The notes below the pieces were generated by a model that was not told the origin of the DNA, did no database searches, and worked only from the letters and a program-made list of their open reading frames with translations. The translations under genes were made by a program, and so were the position numbers. Shown here piece after piece: positions 57,527-64,000 of a stretch of 64,000 bases of DNA. Source of the DNA: Bacillota bacterium (GTDB taxonomy: Bacteria > Bacillota > Clostridia > Christensenellales > SZUA-584); contig JAEWTW010000025.1 in assembly GCA_023397655.1 (NCBI GenBank), positions 1 to 64,000 on the forward strand, written 5' to 3'. Numbering within the stretch: the first letter of the stretch is position 1; the number at the start of each line of letters is the position of its first letter.

Positions 57527-58477
57527 ATGCCTATTACCCTTGCACAGGCTCAGGAGCTGAGTCAGAACAAACTGACGCAGTATGTGATCAGCGAATTCCG
57601 GAAATCTCCGTTGCTGGAGGCGCTGCCGTTTGACAACACGGTGATGCCTCAGGGCGGTGTGACACTGGCTTACAGCTACAACCGCGTGACCACGCTCGCG
57701 ACGGCCGCATCGAGGGCGATCAACGCCGAGTTCGTGGCGCAGGAGGCTGTAACCACGCAGTACACCGTCAACCTCAAGATCTTCGGCGGCAGCTTCCAGG
57801 TCGACCGCGTGATCGCAAACGCCCAGAAGCAGGTTGTCGACCACATCCAGTTCCAGACCGCGCAGAAGATCGAGGCGTCGCGCGCCAAGTTCGCCGACAT
57901 GTTCATCAATGGCGATTCGGGGCAGGTGGCCACGGACTTCGACGGCATTGACAAGGCCATCACGGGCAGCTCCACGGAGCACGTGCCGGCGGCAGCAATC
58001 GATCTGTCCACCAGCGCGAACATCACGACCAACTTTAACCTGTTCATGGACACGCTGGACAAGTGGCTCTCGACCCTCGACGGCCCCCCGTCCGCGCTCA
58101 TGATGAACAAAGCGGTGCACGCGATCATGAGCGGCATCGCACGCCGGAGCGGTTTCTTCTCCACCAGCGACGTGGACGCGTTCGGCAAGCCGGTCACCAA
58201 GTACCAGGGCATTCCACTCGTGGCGCTCGGCGACAAGGCCGGCACCTCCAACCCGATCATCGCGACGGCCAACGGCGAGACCTCCATCTACGCGGCACGG
58301 TTCGCGCTGGACGGCGTACACGGCGTTTCTCCCGCGGGCACAAACGTGGCGGACGTCTACCTGCCCAACATGACCGCCCCGGGTGCGGTGAAGACGGGCG
58401 AGGTCGAGATGGTTGCCGCTGTGGCGCTCAAGGCTACGCGCGCGGCCGGCGCTCTCCGCAAAGTCAAGATCTCGTAA
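57527..58477 (+). CDS. major capsid protein
   Basis: A 316-residue HK97-fold shell protein. It starts MPITLAQAQELSQNKLTQYV, has LPFDNTVMPQGGVTLAYSY, the long spine-helix region VDHIQFQTAQKIEASRAKFAD, PPSALMMNKAVHAIM, and an axial-domain end VAAVALKATRAAGALRKV. There is no long N-terminal delta domain, in keeping with the separate scaffold gene upstream. AAAGGTAGG lies before the ATG. Confidence 0.9.
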   Translation: MPITLAQAQELSQNKLTQYVISEFRKSPLLEALPFDNTVMPQGGVTLAYSYNRVTTLATAASRAINAEFVAQEAVTTQYTVNLKIFGGSFQVDRVIANAQKQVVDHIQFQTAQKIEASRAKFADMFINGDSGQVATDFDGIDKAITGSSTEHVPAAAIDLSTSANITTNFNLFMDTLDKWLSTLDGPPSALMMNKAVHAIMSGIARRSGFFSTSDVDAFGKPVTKYQGIPLVALGDKAGTSNPIIATANGETSIYAARFALDGVHGVSPAGTNVADVYLPNMTAPGAVKTGEVEMVAAVALKATRAAGALRKVKIS

Positions 58478-58487
58478 GGAGGGGACT

Positions 58488-58697
58488 ATGCCTTATATTA
58501 TCAAAGCCCCTGTCGCTAATTACGGCGGGGTGACGGCTGGCGTTCAGTTTACAAACGGCGTCGGGAAAACCGACAGCGATTACATCGCGGACTGGATGCG
58601 CGGCAAGGGCTATGAGGTGTCTGAAGAGGCGCCTCCGGAGCCGCCCAAAGAGCCGAAAGGCAAGGGCGGCAAGACCAAAGAAGGGAGCGAGGGCTAA
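58488..58697 (+). CDS. small head protein, unknown
   Basis: A 69-residue protein beginning MPYIIKAPVANYGGVTAGVQ and ending in a Pro/Lys/Glu-rich tail. AAGGAGGGG precedes the ATG 10 nt after the capsid stop. Short proteins with a similar N-terminus follow the capsid gene in other phages and may sit on the head surface. Role not established. Confidence 0.65.
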   Translation: MPYIIKAPVANYGGVTAGVQFTNGVGKTDSDYIADWMRGKGYEVSEEAPPEPPKEPKGKGGKTKEGSEG

Positions 58698-59260
58698 TGC
58701 CGAGAATCTACGCGGACAACGAGAACCATAACATGACGTGGGGCGAGGTCGATTTTTATAACGGCGTCGCTGCTGTGGCTTCGGGCGTGAACACCGCCTT
58801 TTTCACCGCAAACAGTTACGCGGTGGACAACAGCAAGCATGTGCTGACGCTGATCGACCGCATGACGCCCGCGGAGCTGAGACAGCTGTGCGCCTATCTG
58901 GGTCTGACGATTGACCAGGGCGCGGATCCGGACACGAAGCAGGTGCTGGTGCGCGCGATCGAAACGTCGATCAGCGCCAAGTATCTGGCCGCGGTGACGG
59001 TGGCGTCGACGGGCGGCACAGCAGCCGGTGACAGCGACATCGCAATCACCGGCGAGGGCACATACAAGTACAAAACGGCTGCAACGACCGCGCCGGCGCT
59101 GCTGTACATGGACGTGCCTGACGCAACGTGGCTCGACATCGAGACGGGCGACGACATCACGCCCACGGCAGGCCACGACAAGATCACGGTGGTCAAGCTG
59201 AACGCTGACGGCTACGTGATCGGGCTGGGCAGCGATGACATCACGGTGAACGCTGGTTAA
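58697..59260 (+). CDS. head protein with KYKT beta domain
   Basis: A 187-residue protein. Residues 1-75 include a helical pair (TPAELRQLCAYLGLTIDQG) and the remainder is a beta domain of the pattern AAGDSDIAI ... TYKYKTAA ... GDDITPTAG ... ITVVKLNADG. The same domain occurs at the end of the tail tube protein at 60,797. It may be a decoration or connector-associated protein. It overlaps the previous stop by one base. Confidence 0.65.
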   Translation: MPRIYADNENHNMTWGEVDFYNGVAAVASGVNTAFFTANSYAVDNSKHVLTLIDRMTPAELRQLCAYLGLTIDQGADPDTKQVLVRAIETSISAKYLAAVTVASTGGTAAGDSDIAITGEGTYKYKTAATTAPALLYMDVPDATWLDIETGDDITPTAGHDKITVVKLNADGYVIGLGSDDITVNAG

Positions 59261-59287
59261 AACAAAACTGGGAAGGAGGCCCCCGGC

Positions 59288-59698
59288 ATGGCGTACATAG
59301 CGAAAACAGATCTGACAACTTATGCCCCCAGTGTCACACTCACAGACGCCGAATTTGCCGAATTGGCGGATCGCGCGAGCGAAATAATCGATAGGCTGAC
59401 AATGGACCGCATACCGATTGCCGGGGGCCTGACCGCCCTCGACGCGGATGTGCAAGCGGCTGTAAAAAAAGCAGCATGTGCGCAGGTGCAGACAATGTTC
59501 GCTCAGGGCGGGCTCTCCGTTGTGGAGGGCTTTGGCGCGGAGGCGAATCAGCAAAGCGTGTCGATCGGTAAGTTTAGCACGAGTAACGCTGGTGCGTCGG
59601 CGCTTCAGACGGTCGATGGCATGCCGGTGTCGCCCATGGTCGCGGGGTATCTGCGGCGCACGGGGCTCATGTACAGGGGGGTCGTCGTTTATGGCTAG
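59288..59698 (+). CDS. head-tail connector protein
   Basis: A 136-residue protein of the gp15/gp6-like adaptor type: YIAKTDLTTYAPSVTLTDAE, FAELADRASEIIDRLTMDRI, then a long helix with VQAAVKKAACAQVQTMFAQGG and a short C-terminal strand region. It would form the ring below the portal. GGAAGGAGG precedes the ATG. It overlaps the next gene by 8 nt. Confidence 0.78.
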   Translation: MAYIAKTDLTTYAPSVTLTDAEFAELADRASEIIDRLTMDRIPIAGGLTALDADVQAAVKKAACAQVQTMFAQGGLSVVEGFGAEANQQSVSIGKFSTSNAGASALQTVDGMPVSPMVAGYLRRTGLMYRGVVVYG

Positions 59699-60035
59699 GC
59701 CAATACCTGTTTACCTCCTCCCGCATAGCGCCACGCAGAAGTATGGCAAGCCGACAGAGAACGATGCCGGCACACGCACCTGGCCGTCCAGCCGGGCGCT
59801 GTCACACGTGCGCTTTGAGCCCACGTCGCGCATGACGATGGGTAAGGACAACAAGCAGATAGCGCTGTCGGCGATCATGTTTTTCGACTGCCGTAACAGC
59901 TCACCGCGCAGCTCAACGTTCGCGATCGGCGACCAGATCAGCAGGACAGGAGGCTCGGCGTACACGGTGGTGGGCGGCACAGAGCCACTTTGTGACGCGC
60001 GGCAGCCGCACCACTACGAACTGGAGCTGATTTAA
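59691..60035 (+). CDS. head-closure/minor capsid protein
   Basis: A 114-residue beta-rich protein beginning MARPIPVYLLPHSATQKYG. It contains SALSHVRFEP-like ALSHVRFEPTSRM and IGDQISRTGGSAYTVVGG, typical of the small head-closure proteins that follow the adaptor gene. A longer frame from 59478 is the adaptor gene read out of frame. Ends one base before the next ATG. Confidence 0.75.
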   Translation: MARPIPVYLLPHSATQKYGKPTENDAGTRTWPSSRALSHVRFEPTSRMTMGKDNKQIALSAIMFFDCRNSSPRSSTFAIGDQISRTGGSAYTVVGGTEPLCDARQPHHYELELI

Positions 60036-60389
60036 ATGCCTGACGGCTTCACAATCGAGTTTCATTTCGACAAGGCGGCATTGATGCAGCGGGTGTACGC
60101 GGCCAGTGCTAAGGGCATTGCCGCGGTCGCTAACGAGGCGCTCAAAGACGCCAACTACTACGCGCGCGAGGACACCGGCGAGCTGATCCGCTCGTCGATT
60201 CGCGCAAGCCGTCCGGAAGAGGGTGAGCTGGTGTGGGATACACCATATGCAAGGAGTATGTATTACACTGGTACGCCGTCTCAGGACACCAACCCGAACG
60301 CGTCGCTGCTGTGGGCGCACAGGGGTTACGCGGAGAATCATGCCAAGTATAACCGTATACTTGATAGAATCGCGATGTCGGAGGTGTAG
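60036..60389 (+). CDS. minor capsid/tail completion protein (HK97 gp10-like)
   Basis: A 117-residue protein: EFHFDKAALMQRVYAASAKGIAAVANEALKDAN helix, then TGELIRSSI and LVWDTPYARSMYYTGTP, ending RGYAENHAKYNRILDRI. The layout (TGxLxxS then A-x-Y-x-x-Y) matches HK97 gp10-type tail completion and minor capsid proteins. No strong ribosome binding site is seen, so coupling to the gene before is likely. Confidence 0.8.
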   Translation: MPDGFTIEFHFDKAALMQRVYAASAKGIAAVANEALKDANYYAREDTGELIRSSIRASRPEEGELVWDTPYARSMYYTGTPSQDTNPNASLLWAHRGYAENHAKYNRILDRIAMSEV

Positions 60390-60392
60390 CTT

Positions 60393-60791
60393 GTGTTTGA
60401 TCAGGTATTTGCAGCGGTAAAGCAGCTGGCCGTGACGCATGCTGCGCCATACACGGAAATCGCGAACGGCTCAATGCCGACCGAGAACGGGCTGGCGATT
60501 TATCCCGGCCCCGGTGCGCCTGCTGATTCGTTTTTTGACCGCGGTGCGACGTATCAAATCAGCGTTGTGCTGAACGGCAAGCACAGCAACCTGCAGACGC
60601 TCACGGCGGCGCTGTCGGCCATTCACACGGGGCTGACGCAAACGAGGGAGTATCCGAAAACGGACGACTGGCAGATACTCAGCATCGAGACGGCCACACC
60701 GCCGAATTATGTCGGCAGGGAAGAGAGTGACACGCGGCAGTGGCTGTACGGCAGCATACTGTCGGTCAGATTCCACATTAAAGGAGTGTGA
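60393..60791 (+). CDS. tail terminator/minor capsid protein
   Basis: A 132-residue protein starting at GTG 60393 with GGAGGTG 6 nt upstream. Segments are GLAIYPGPGAPADSFFDRGATYQISVVLNGKH, then a helix NLQTLTAALSAIHTGL, then a strand SILSVRFHI. This is the fold and place of tail-terminator proteins that cap the tube. It overlaps the tail tube gene or lies 5 nt before it, depending on the start used there. Confidence 0.72.
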   Translation: MFDQVFAAVKQLAVTHAAPYTEIANGSMPTENGLAIYPGPGAPADSFFDRGATYQISVVLNGKHSNLQTLTAALSAIHTGLTQTREYPKTDDWQILSIETATPPNYVGREESDTRQWLYGSILSVRFHIKGV

Positions 60792-60796
60792 GCAAA

Positions 60797-61522
60797 TTGC
60801 CTGAAATTGTTTTAAATTACCACTACAAGTTTGAAATCGACACCACGCCGGGCGAAGCGTCTGAGACGTACGCAGAACTCGGTGCGGGCTTCTCCAATCT
60901 CGCCGAAGGACTGAATGAGGTGCTTTACCAGGCATCGCATTTCGGTGACGGCGGCTGGGGCAGCACGGAGGTCACCGGCGGGCAGTTCATCGCGACGCTG
61001 ACAGGTGTGCGCGTAGCCGGAAACGCGGCGCAGGATTACATTTATAGCGATGATGTTCGTTATGGATTCGGCGCAGCGCGCAAAACTAAGTTGCGCGTGT
61101 CCCAGAACGACGTGCCACTGTTGGTGTGGCCGGTGACACTGGCGAATATCACGCAATCGGGCGGAGCGGCCAATCAGCCCGCGGCGATCAGCGTGGCGAT
61201 CCACGGCAACGGGGCTCCGCAGGCGCTGGCTGGCATCTACCTCGAACCGCTCACCGTTGTAAGCGTAGCGGGCGGCAGCACAGGCGATACGGCGATCTAC
61301 GTTAACCCGGCGGTCGAGGCGTCGCACAGCTACAAGTACAAGACCGGCGCGAGCGTCGATCTGCCGCTGTTTGATGCGGTGCTGACCACGGGCTGGACGG
61401 CATGGGACGGCTCGGCGGACATCACGGCCACGACCGGCAATCAGATCGTGATCGCTGAGATCGAGACGGCGACAAACAAGGCCAAGAAAGCCGGGCGGGC
61501 GACCGTCACGTCGGCAACGTAA
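60797..61522 (+). CDS. major tail (tube) protein with C-terminal KYKT domain
   Basis: A 241-residue protein. Residues 1-155 look like a tail-tube domain (LPEIVLNYHYKFEIDTTPG, TEVTGGQFIATLTGVRVAGN, ARKTKLRVSQNDVPLLVWPV). From about 160 on there is an added beta domain (GSTGDTAIYVNPAV, SYKYKTGASV, TGWTAWDGSADITATTG, IVIAEIETAT) related to the one at 58,697. Added domains on tube proteins project from the tail surface and may bind sugars. TTG 60797 has AAGGAG 10 nt upstream; GTG 60788 is an alternative. A strong terminator follows. Confidence 0.75.
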   Translation: MPEIVLNYHYKFEIDTTPGEASETYAELGAGFSNLAEGLNEVLYQASHFGDGGWGSTEVTGGQFIATLTGVRVAGNAAQDYIYSDDVRYGFGAARKTKLRVSQNDVPLLVWPVTLANITQSGGAANQPAAISVAIHGNGAPQALAGIYLEPLTVVSVAGGSTGDTAIYVNPAVEASHSYKYKTGASVDLPLFDAVLTTGWTAWDGSADITATTGNQIVIAEIETATNKAKKAGRATVTSAT

Positions 61523-61537
61523 GCCGAGAAGCAAGGC

Positions 61538-61568
61538 AAGGGAGCGGGCAGACACCGCTCCCTTTTTT
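61538..61568 (+). terminator. terminator after the tail tube gene
   Basis: AAGGGAGCGG (61,538-61,547) pairs with CCGCTCCCTT (61,555-61,564), then T residues to 61,568. It would raise head and tube transcript levels above those of later tail genes. Confidence 0.88.
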
Positions 61569-61585
61569 CGTAGGAGGATAAACAC

Positions 61586-62008
61586 ATGTATGAGATCAGA
61601 AGAACCATTAAGATCACCGAGCAGCTGAAACTCGGCGACGATGTATTGGATATTGTCATCGCTCCGGAGGAGATCGTCAAGGAGTACAACAGATCTGTCG
61701 CGGGTATTACCAAAGCGCAAACCGTGGTCAATAAGGCAAAGCAGGCCGGGGATCCCGCAAGCGCCAAAGCAGCCGTGGAGCAGTTCGGCGAGGCCATCAC
61801 GCAGCTCATGGACGTGTTGCTGGGCAATGCCAACACCGAGAAGATAATTGCGTTTTACGACGGCAACAAGATCGAGATGAGCAGCTGGATTACACCGTTC
61901 CTGACAGGCGTGATCGCGCCCAAAATGAAAGAAGCGGCTGAGATGATGCGGCAGCAGGTAAGCAGAGACTACCGCAAAGCCGGGCGCAAGGGGCTGTTCA
62001 GAAGATGA
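61586..62008 (+). CDS. tail assembly chaperone, first
   Basis: A 140-residue acidic and helical protein just upstream of the Gp15-like and tape measure genes, the usual place of the tail chaperone G. It begins MYEIRRTIKITEQLKLGDDV and has long helices (SAKAAVEQFGEAITQLMDVL). TAGGAGG precedes the ATG. It overlaps the next gene by 4 nt; a ribosomal frameshift into it cannot be shown. Confidence 0.7.
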   Translation: MYEIRRTIKITEQLKLGDDVLDIVIAPEEIVKEYNRSVAGITKAQTVVNKAKQAGDPASAKAAVEQFGEAITQLMDVLLGNANTEKIIAFYDGNKIEMSSWITPFLTGVIAPKMKEAAEMMRQQVSRDYRKAGRKGLFRR

Positions 62009-62613
62009 TACTCACCCGACCGCTCGTGCGGCATATCCGCTTTGATGGGTGCGTATATCGGCTCAATCTGGCGTTTGACAATGTTCTGCGCTCGTTTGAG
62101 ATCCAGCGTGAACCGCTGTTCAACCCCGCACAGCGCATCCAACTGGCGGCTGAGTTGCTGGCGGGTCGGCGCGTGCGGCGCTTGCCCCTTGACAAACTCT
62201 CGGAGCTGCTCAAGCAGATCGGTGCTGAATTCATCAGCCCGAAGCCAAAGCCCGTAAATCCGGGTGAGCCGCGGGTGCTGGATTGGACGCAGGACGCACC
62301 GCTGATATACGCATCATTCCTGCAGGCATACGACATTGATTTGGTTAAACAGCGCGGGCGACTTGACTGGCGTTATTTTCTTGCGCTGTTCCAAGGACTG
62401 CCCGAGAACACGAAGATCCGCGAAGTCATGAGCCTTCGGCGGCGCCCGCTGCCTAAGCCGAATGCGCATAACGCGGAGCAGATACAGGCGCTCATGGAGG
62501 CCAAGCAGTTTTACGCGATTGAGGTCAGCGACGAAGAGGCACAGGAAAACCTGCAGGCGGGGGTGGACAGGCTCGGCGCTGCGCTGGTGAGTCGCGCAAA
62601 GAGAGGTGTTTAG
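62005..62613 (+). CDS. phage Gp15-like tail assembly protein
   Basis: A 202-residue protein of the bacteriophage Gp15 family: RHIRFDGCVYRLNLAFDNVLRSFEIQ at the start, QRIQLAAELLAGRR, then DWTQDAPLIYASFLQAYDIDLVKQRGRLDWRYFLALFQGL, and KIREVMSLRRRPLP. It is the second chaperone before the tape measure gene. ATGA overlap with the gene above. Confidence 0.85.
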   Translation: MILTRPLVRHIRFDGCVYRLNLAFDNVLRSFEIQREPLFNPAQRIQLAAELLAGRRVRRLPLDKLSELLKQIGAEFISPKPKPVNPGEPRVLDWTQDAPLIYASFLQAYDIDLVKQRGRLDWRYFLALFQGLPENTKIREVMSLRRRPLPKPNAHNAEQIQALMEAKQFYAIEVSDEEAQENLQAGVDRLGAALVSRAKRGV

Positions 62614-62615
62614 AG

Positions 62616-64000
62616 TTGGCAAAAGAGGACGGCAAGGTCGTATTTAAGTATGTCGGCGATACATCCGGCGTTGATAAGGCCAACAACGAAGCCGAGCATA
62701 AAATAAAAGGTTTTGGGTCGCGCATTGGTGGGATCGCAAAAGGCATTGGCACGGCAATTGCCGGGGCTCTCGCCGCTGCTGGCGTGGCTTTGCTTGGGCT
62801 TGCTAAACGCGGGCTTGGCCTTGCGTCCGATCTGCAAGAGGTGCAGAACGTTGTCGACGTGACGTTCGGCGATGGCGCGAAGGTCATAGACGAATTCGCT
62901 AAGACAGCAGATAAGGCCTTCGGCCTGTCGGAGCTGCAGGTTAAATCGTTTACCGGAACCATGGGCGCGATGCTCAAGAGCATGGGTCTCACTGAAGAGC
63001 AGACCGTCGACATGAGCAAGCAGCTAGCAGGGCTGACGGGAGACATGGCCTCGTTCTACAACCTCAATCATGACGATGCTTGGGGGAAGATTCGCAGCGG
63101 CATAGCGGGCGAGACGGAGCCGCTCAAGCAGCTCGGTATCAACATGAGCGTCGCGAATCTTGAAGCGTTTGCACTAACGCAGGGCATCACGAAGTCTTAT
63201 GACGCCATGACCGAAGCCGAGAAGGTGACGCTGCGGTATAACTATCTGCTAAGCACCACGGCGGACGCGCAGGGCGATTTTGCCCGCACCTCAGATGGCT
63301 GGGCTAATCAGCTGCGCACGGCGAAGATGAACGTGGACGATCTGGCGGCTAGTTTTGGAGAGACGCTGTTGCCTGCGCTGCAGCCTGTGCTCAAAGCGTT
63401 CAATGATACCGCTGTTCCAAAGCTACAGGAAGTCTTCGAGAAGATGGCCGAGGACGGGACGCTGGACAAGCTGGGCGAGGCTCTCGGTAAAATCGCGGAG
63501 CTTTTTAGCGGGGTGCTTGCCGAGACGCTGCCCGTCGTCGTGGAGCTCTTGTCCGAGCTGCTACCGGTTATTGCTGAGATCGCCGAGACGATATTGCCGC
63601 CGATACTGGACATCATCAAACAGCTTGGTCCATTGCTCGACGTCGTTATGGAGCTGTTGGGCCCTTTGATTAAGATGCTGTCCGGCGGGTTGGCTGTGGC
63701 TCTCGGCATTGTGGCCGATGCGTTGTCGATCATCGTGGGCTTGATCGGGCTAGTAATCGAGGGGCTTAAAGCTCTGGCTGGCCAGCCTACTGATTTTGAT
63801 ACATACCTCAACATGATCAGACGTCCGTTCTCTGAGCAGGGCAGCACGTACCAAGCGGCACAAGCGCAGATCGAAAGCATGTACGGAGATCTCGGCATCA
63901 GTATAACCCCGACGCCGACGGCCACAGCTACGGCTCCCACGGGGCCCTCTGATGCAGATCTGACCGACCAAGAGTGGTATGACCTTTATTTCGGGTCCGG
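62616..64000 (+). CDS. tape measure protein, N-terminal part
   Basis: Open at the right edge; 461 codons are visible. TTG 62616 follows GAGAGGTG at 62,601-62,608 by 7 nt. After a short beta start (GKVVFKYVGDTSGVDKA) come hydrophobic Gly/Ala-rich helices near residues 35-70, then the conserved block VQNVVDVTFGDGAKVIDEFAK, LTGDMASFYNL, GETEPLKQLGINMS, LRYNYLLSTTADAQGDFARTSDGWANQ typical of siphovirus tape measures. A coiled and hydrophobic region follows. The full length sets tail length and cannot be judged here. Confidence 0.92.
   Translation, partial: MAKEDGKVVFKYVGDTSGVDKANNEAEHKIKGFGSRIGGIAKGIGTAIAGALAAAGVALLGLAKRGLGLASDLQEVQNVVDVTFGDGAKVIDEFAKTADKAFGLSELQVKSFTGTMGAMLKSMGLTEEQTVDMSKQLAGLTGDMASFYNLNHDDAWGKIRSGIAGETEPLKQLGINMSVANLEAFALTQGITKSYDAMTEAEKVTLRYNYLLSTTADAQGDFARTSDGWANQLRTAKMNVDDLAASFGETLLPALQPVLKAFNDTAVPKLQEVFEKMAEDGTLDKLGEALGKIAELFSGVLAETLPVVVELLSELLPVIAEIAETILPPILDIIKQLGPLLDVVMELLGPLIKMLSGGLAVALGIVADALSIIVGLIGLVIEGLKALAGQPTDFDTYLNMIRRPFSEQGSTYQAAQAQIESMYGDLGISITPTPTATATAPTGPSDADLTDQEWYDLYFGS

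Larger units (their letters stand above)
32715..64000. mobile_element. tailed-phage prophage (siphovirus-like), left part
   Basis: A continuous phage genome: leftward lysogeny module with serine integrase at the extreme left, rightward early and replication genes, then terminase, head and tail genes up to a partial tape measure gene at the window edge. The left attachment site should lie between the chromosomal terminator (to 32,714) and the integrase terminator (from 32,733); the exact core cannot be seen without the right end. Gene order terS-terL-portal-minor head-scaffold-capsid-connectors-tail tube resembles SPP1/A118-like phages of Bacillota. Lysis genes are not in view. Confidence 0.93.

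Noticed and set aside
56825..58321. 498-codon reverse-strand ORF
   Set aside because: Antisense to scaffold and capsid genes; Arg/His/Val-rich shadow translation with no domain.
1..64000. CRISPR array
   Set aside because: No evenly spaced direct repeats of 24-37 bp with unique spacers were seen; the only regular repeats are the operators and the 8-bp iteron-like sites.

Overview
This window comes from a spore-forming member of the Bacillota, most likely class Clostridia. The evidence is three kinds of small acid-soluble spore protein (at 313, 651 and 5529), a spore-coat transglutaminase (tgl, 9410), strong AGGAGG-type ribosome binding sites with many TTG/GTG starts, and clostridial-type transport operons. 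Bases 1 to about 32,700 are chromosome. From about 32,715 to the right edge lies a tailed prophage whose right end is outside the window.

Chromosome. 1-10,940: end of a phosphohexomutase, two spore DNA-protecting proteins, enolase, a two-gene signalling pair (receiver-kinase and receiver-HDOD), Tlp, a DUF2935 protein, a lipoprotein beta-N-acetylhexosaminidase, a translationally coupled pair (unknown gene plus tgl) behind a sigma-K-like promoter, and an RpiB-family isomerase. 11,094-14,699: a DHFR-like reductase and two reverse-strand class III aminotransferases, one GabT-like. 15,035-25,231: a long operon behind a divergent tandem glycine-riboswitch-like leader. It encodes two related saccharopine-dehydrogenase-like reductases around a PotDABC polyamine importer with an embedded PII-like regulator, then putrescine aminotransferase and an aldehyde dehydrogenase. 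Read together with gabT these genes would import putrescine or a related amine and convert it through GABA to succinic semialdehyde. The role of the two reductases and of glycine sensing is not explained by known routes and is the best candidate here for an undescribed system. 25,401-32,638: adenine deaminase (reverse) and a BMP-type nucleoside ABC importer behind a long, apparently attenuated leader, which together suggest purine salvage.

Prophage. The lysogeny module reads leftward: XRE repressor, membrane protein with a duplicated beta domain, ImmA-like protease with a LexA-type box and a hairpin over its start, a small protein, and a large serine integrase whose 3' end seems frameshifted. 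Four 19-bp operators control divergent promoters. Rightward early genes include many small ORFs, a PD-(D/E)XK-like protein, a sliding-clamp-like protein, DUF2800, DUF2815, a family A DNA polymerase, a VapE primase-helicase, an iteron-like putative origin, a VRR-NUC nuclease, an SNF2-type helicase and a J-domain protein. Two small genes point the other way from their own promoters. After a structured leader and terminator come terS, terL, portal, minor head protein, scaffold, major capsid, connectors, tail tube, tail chaperones and the start of the tape measure protein. Lysis genes, tail tip and the right attachment site are not in the window.
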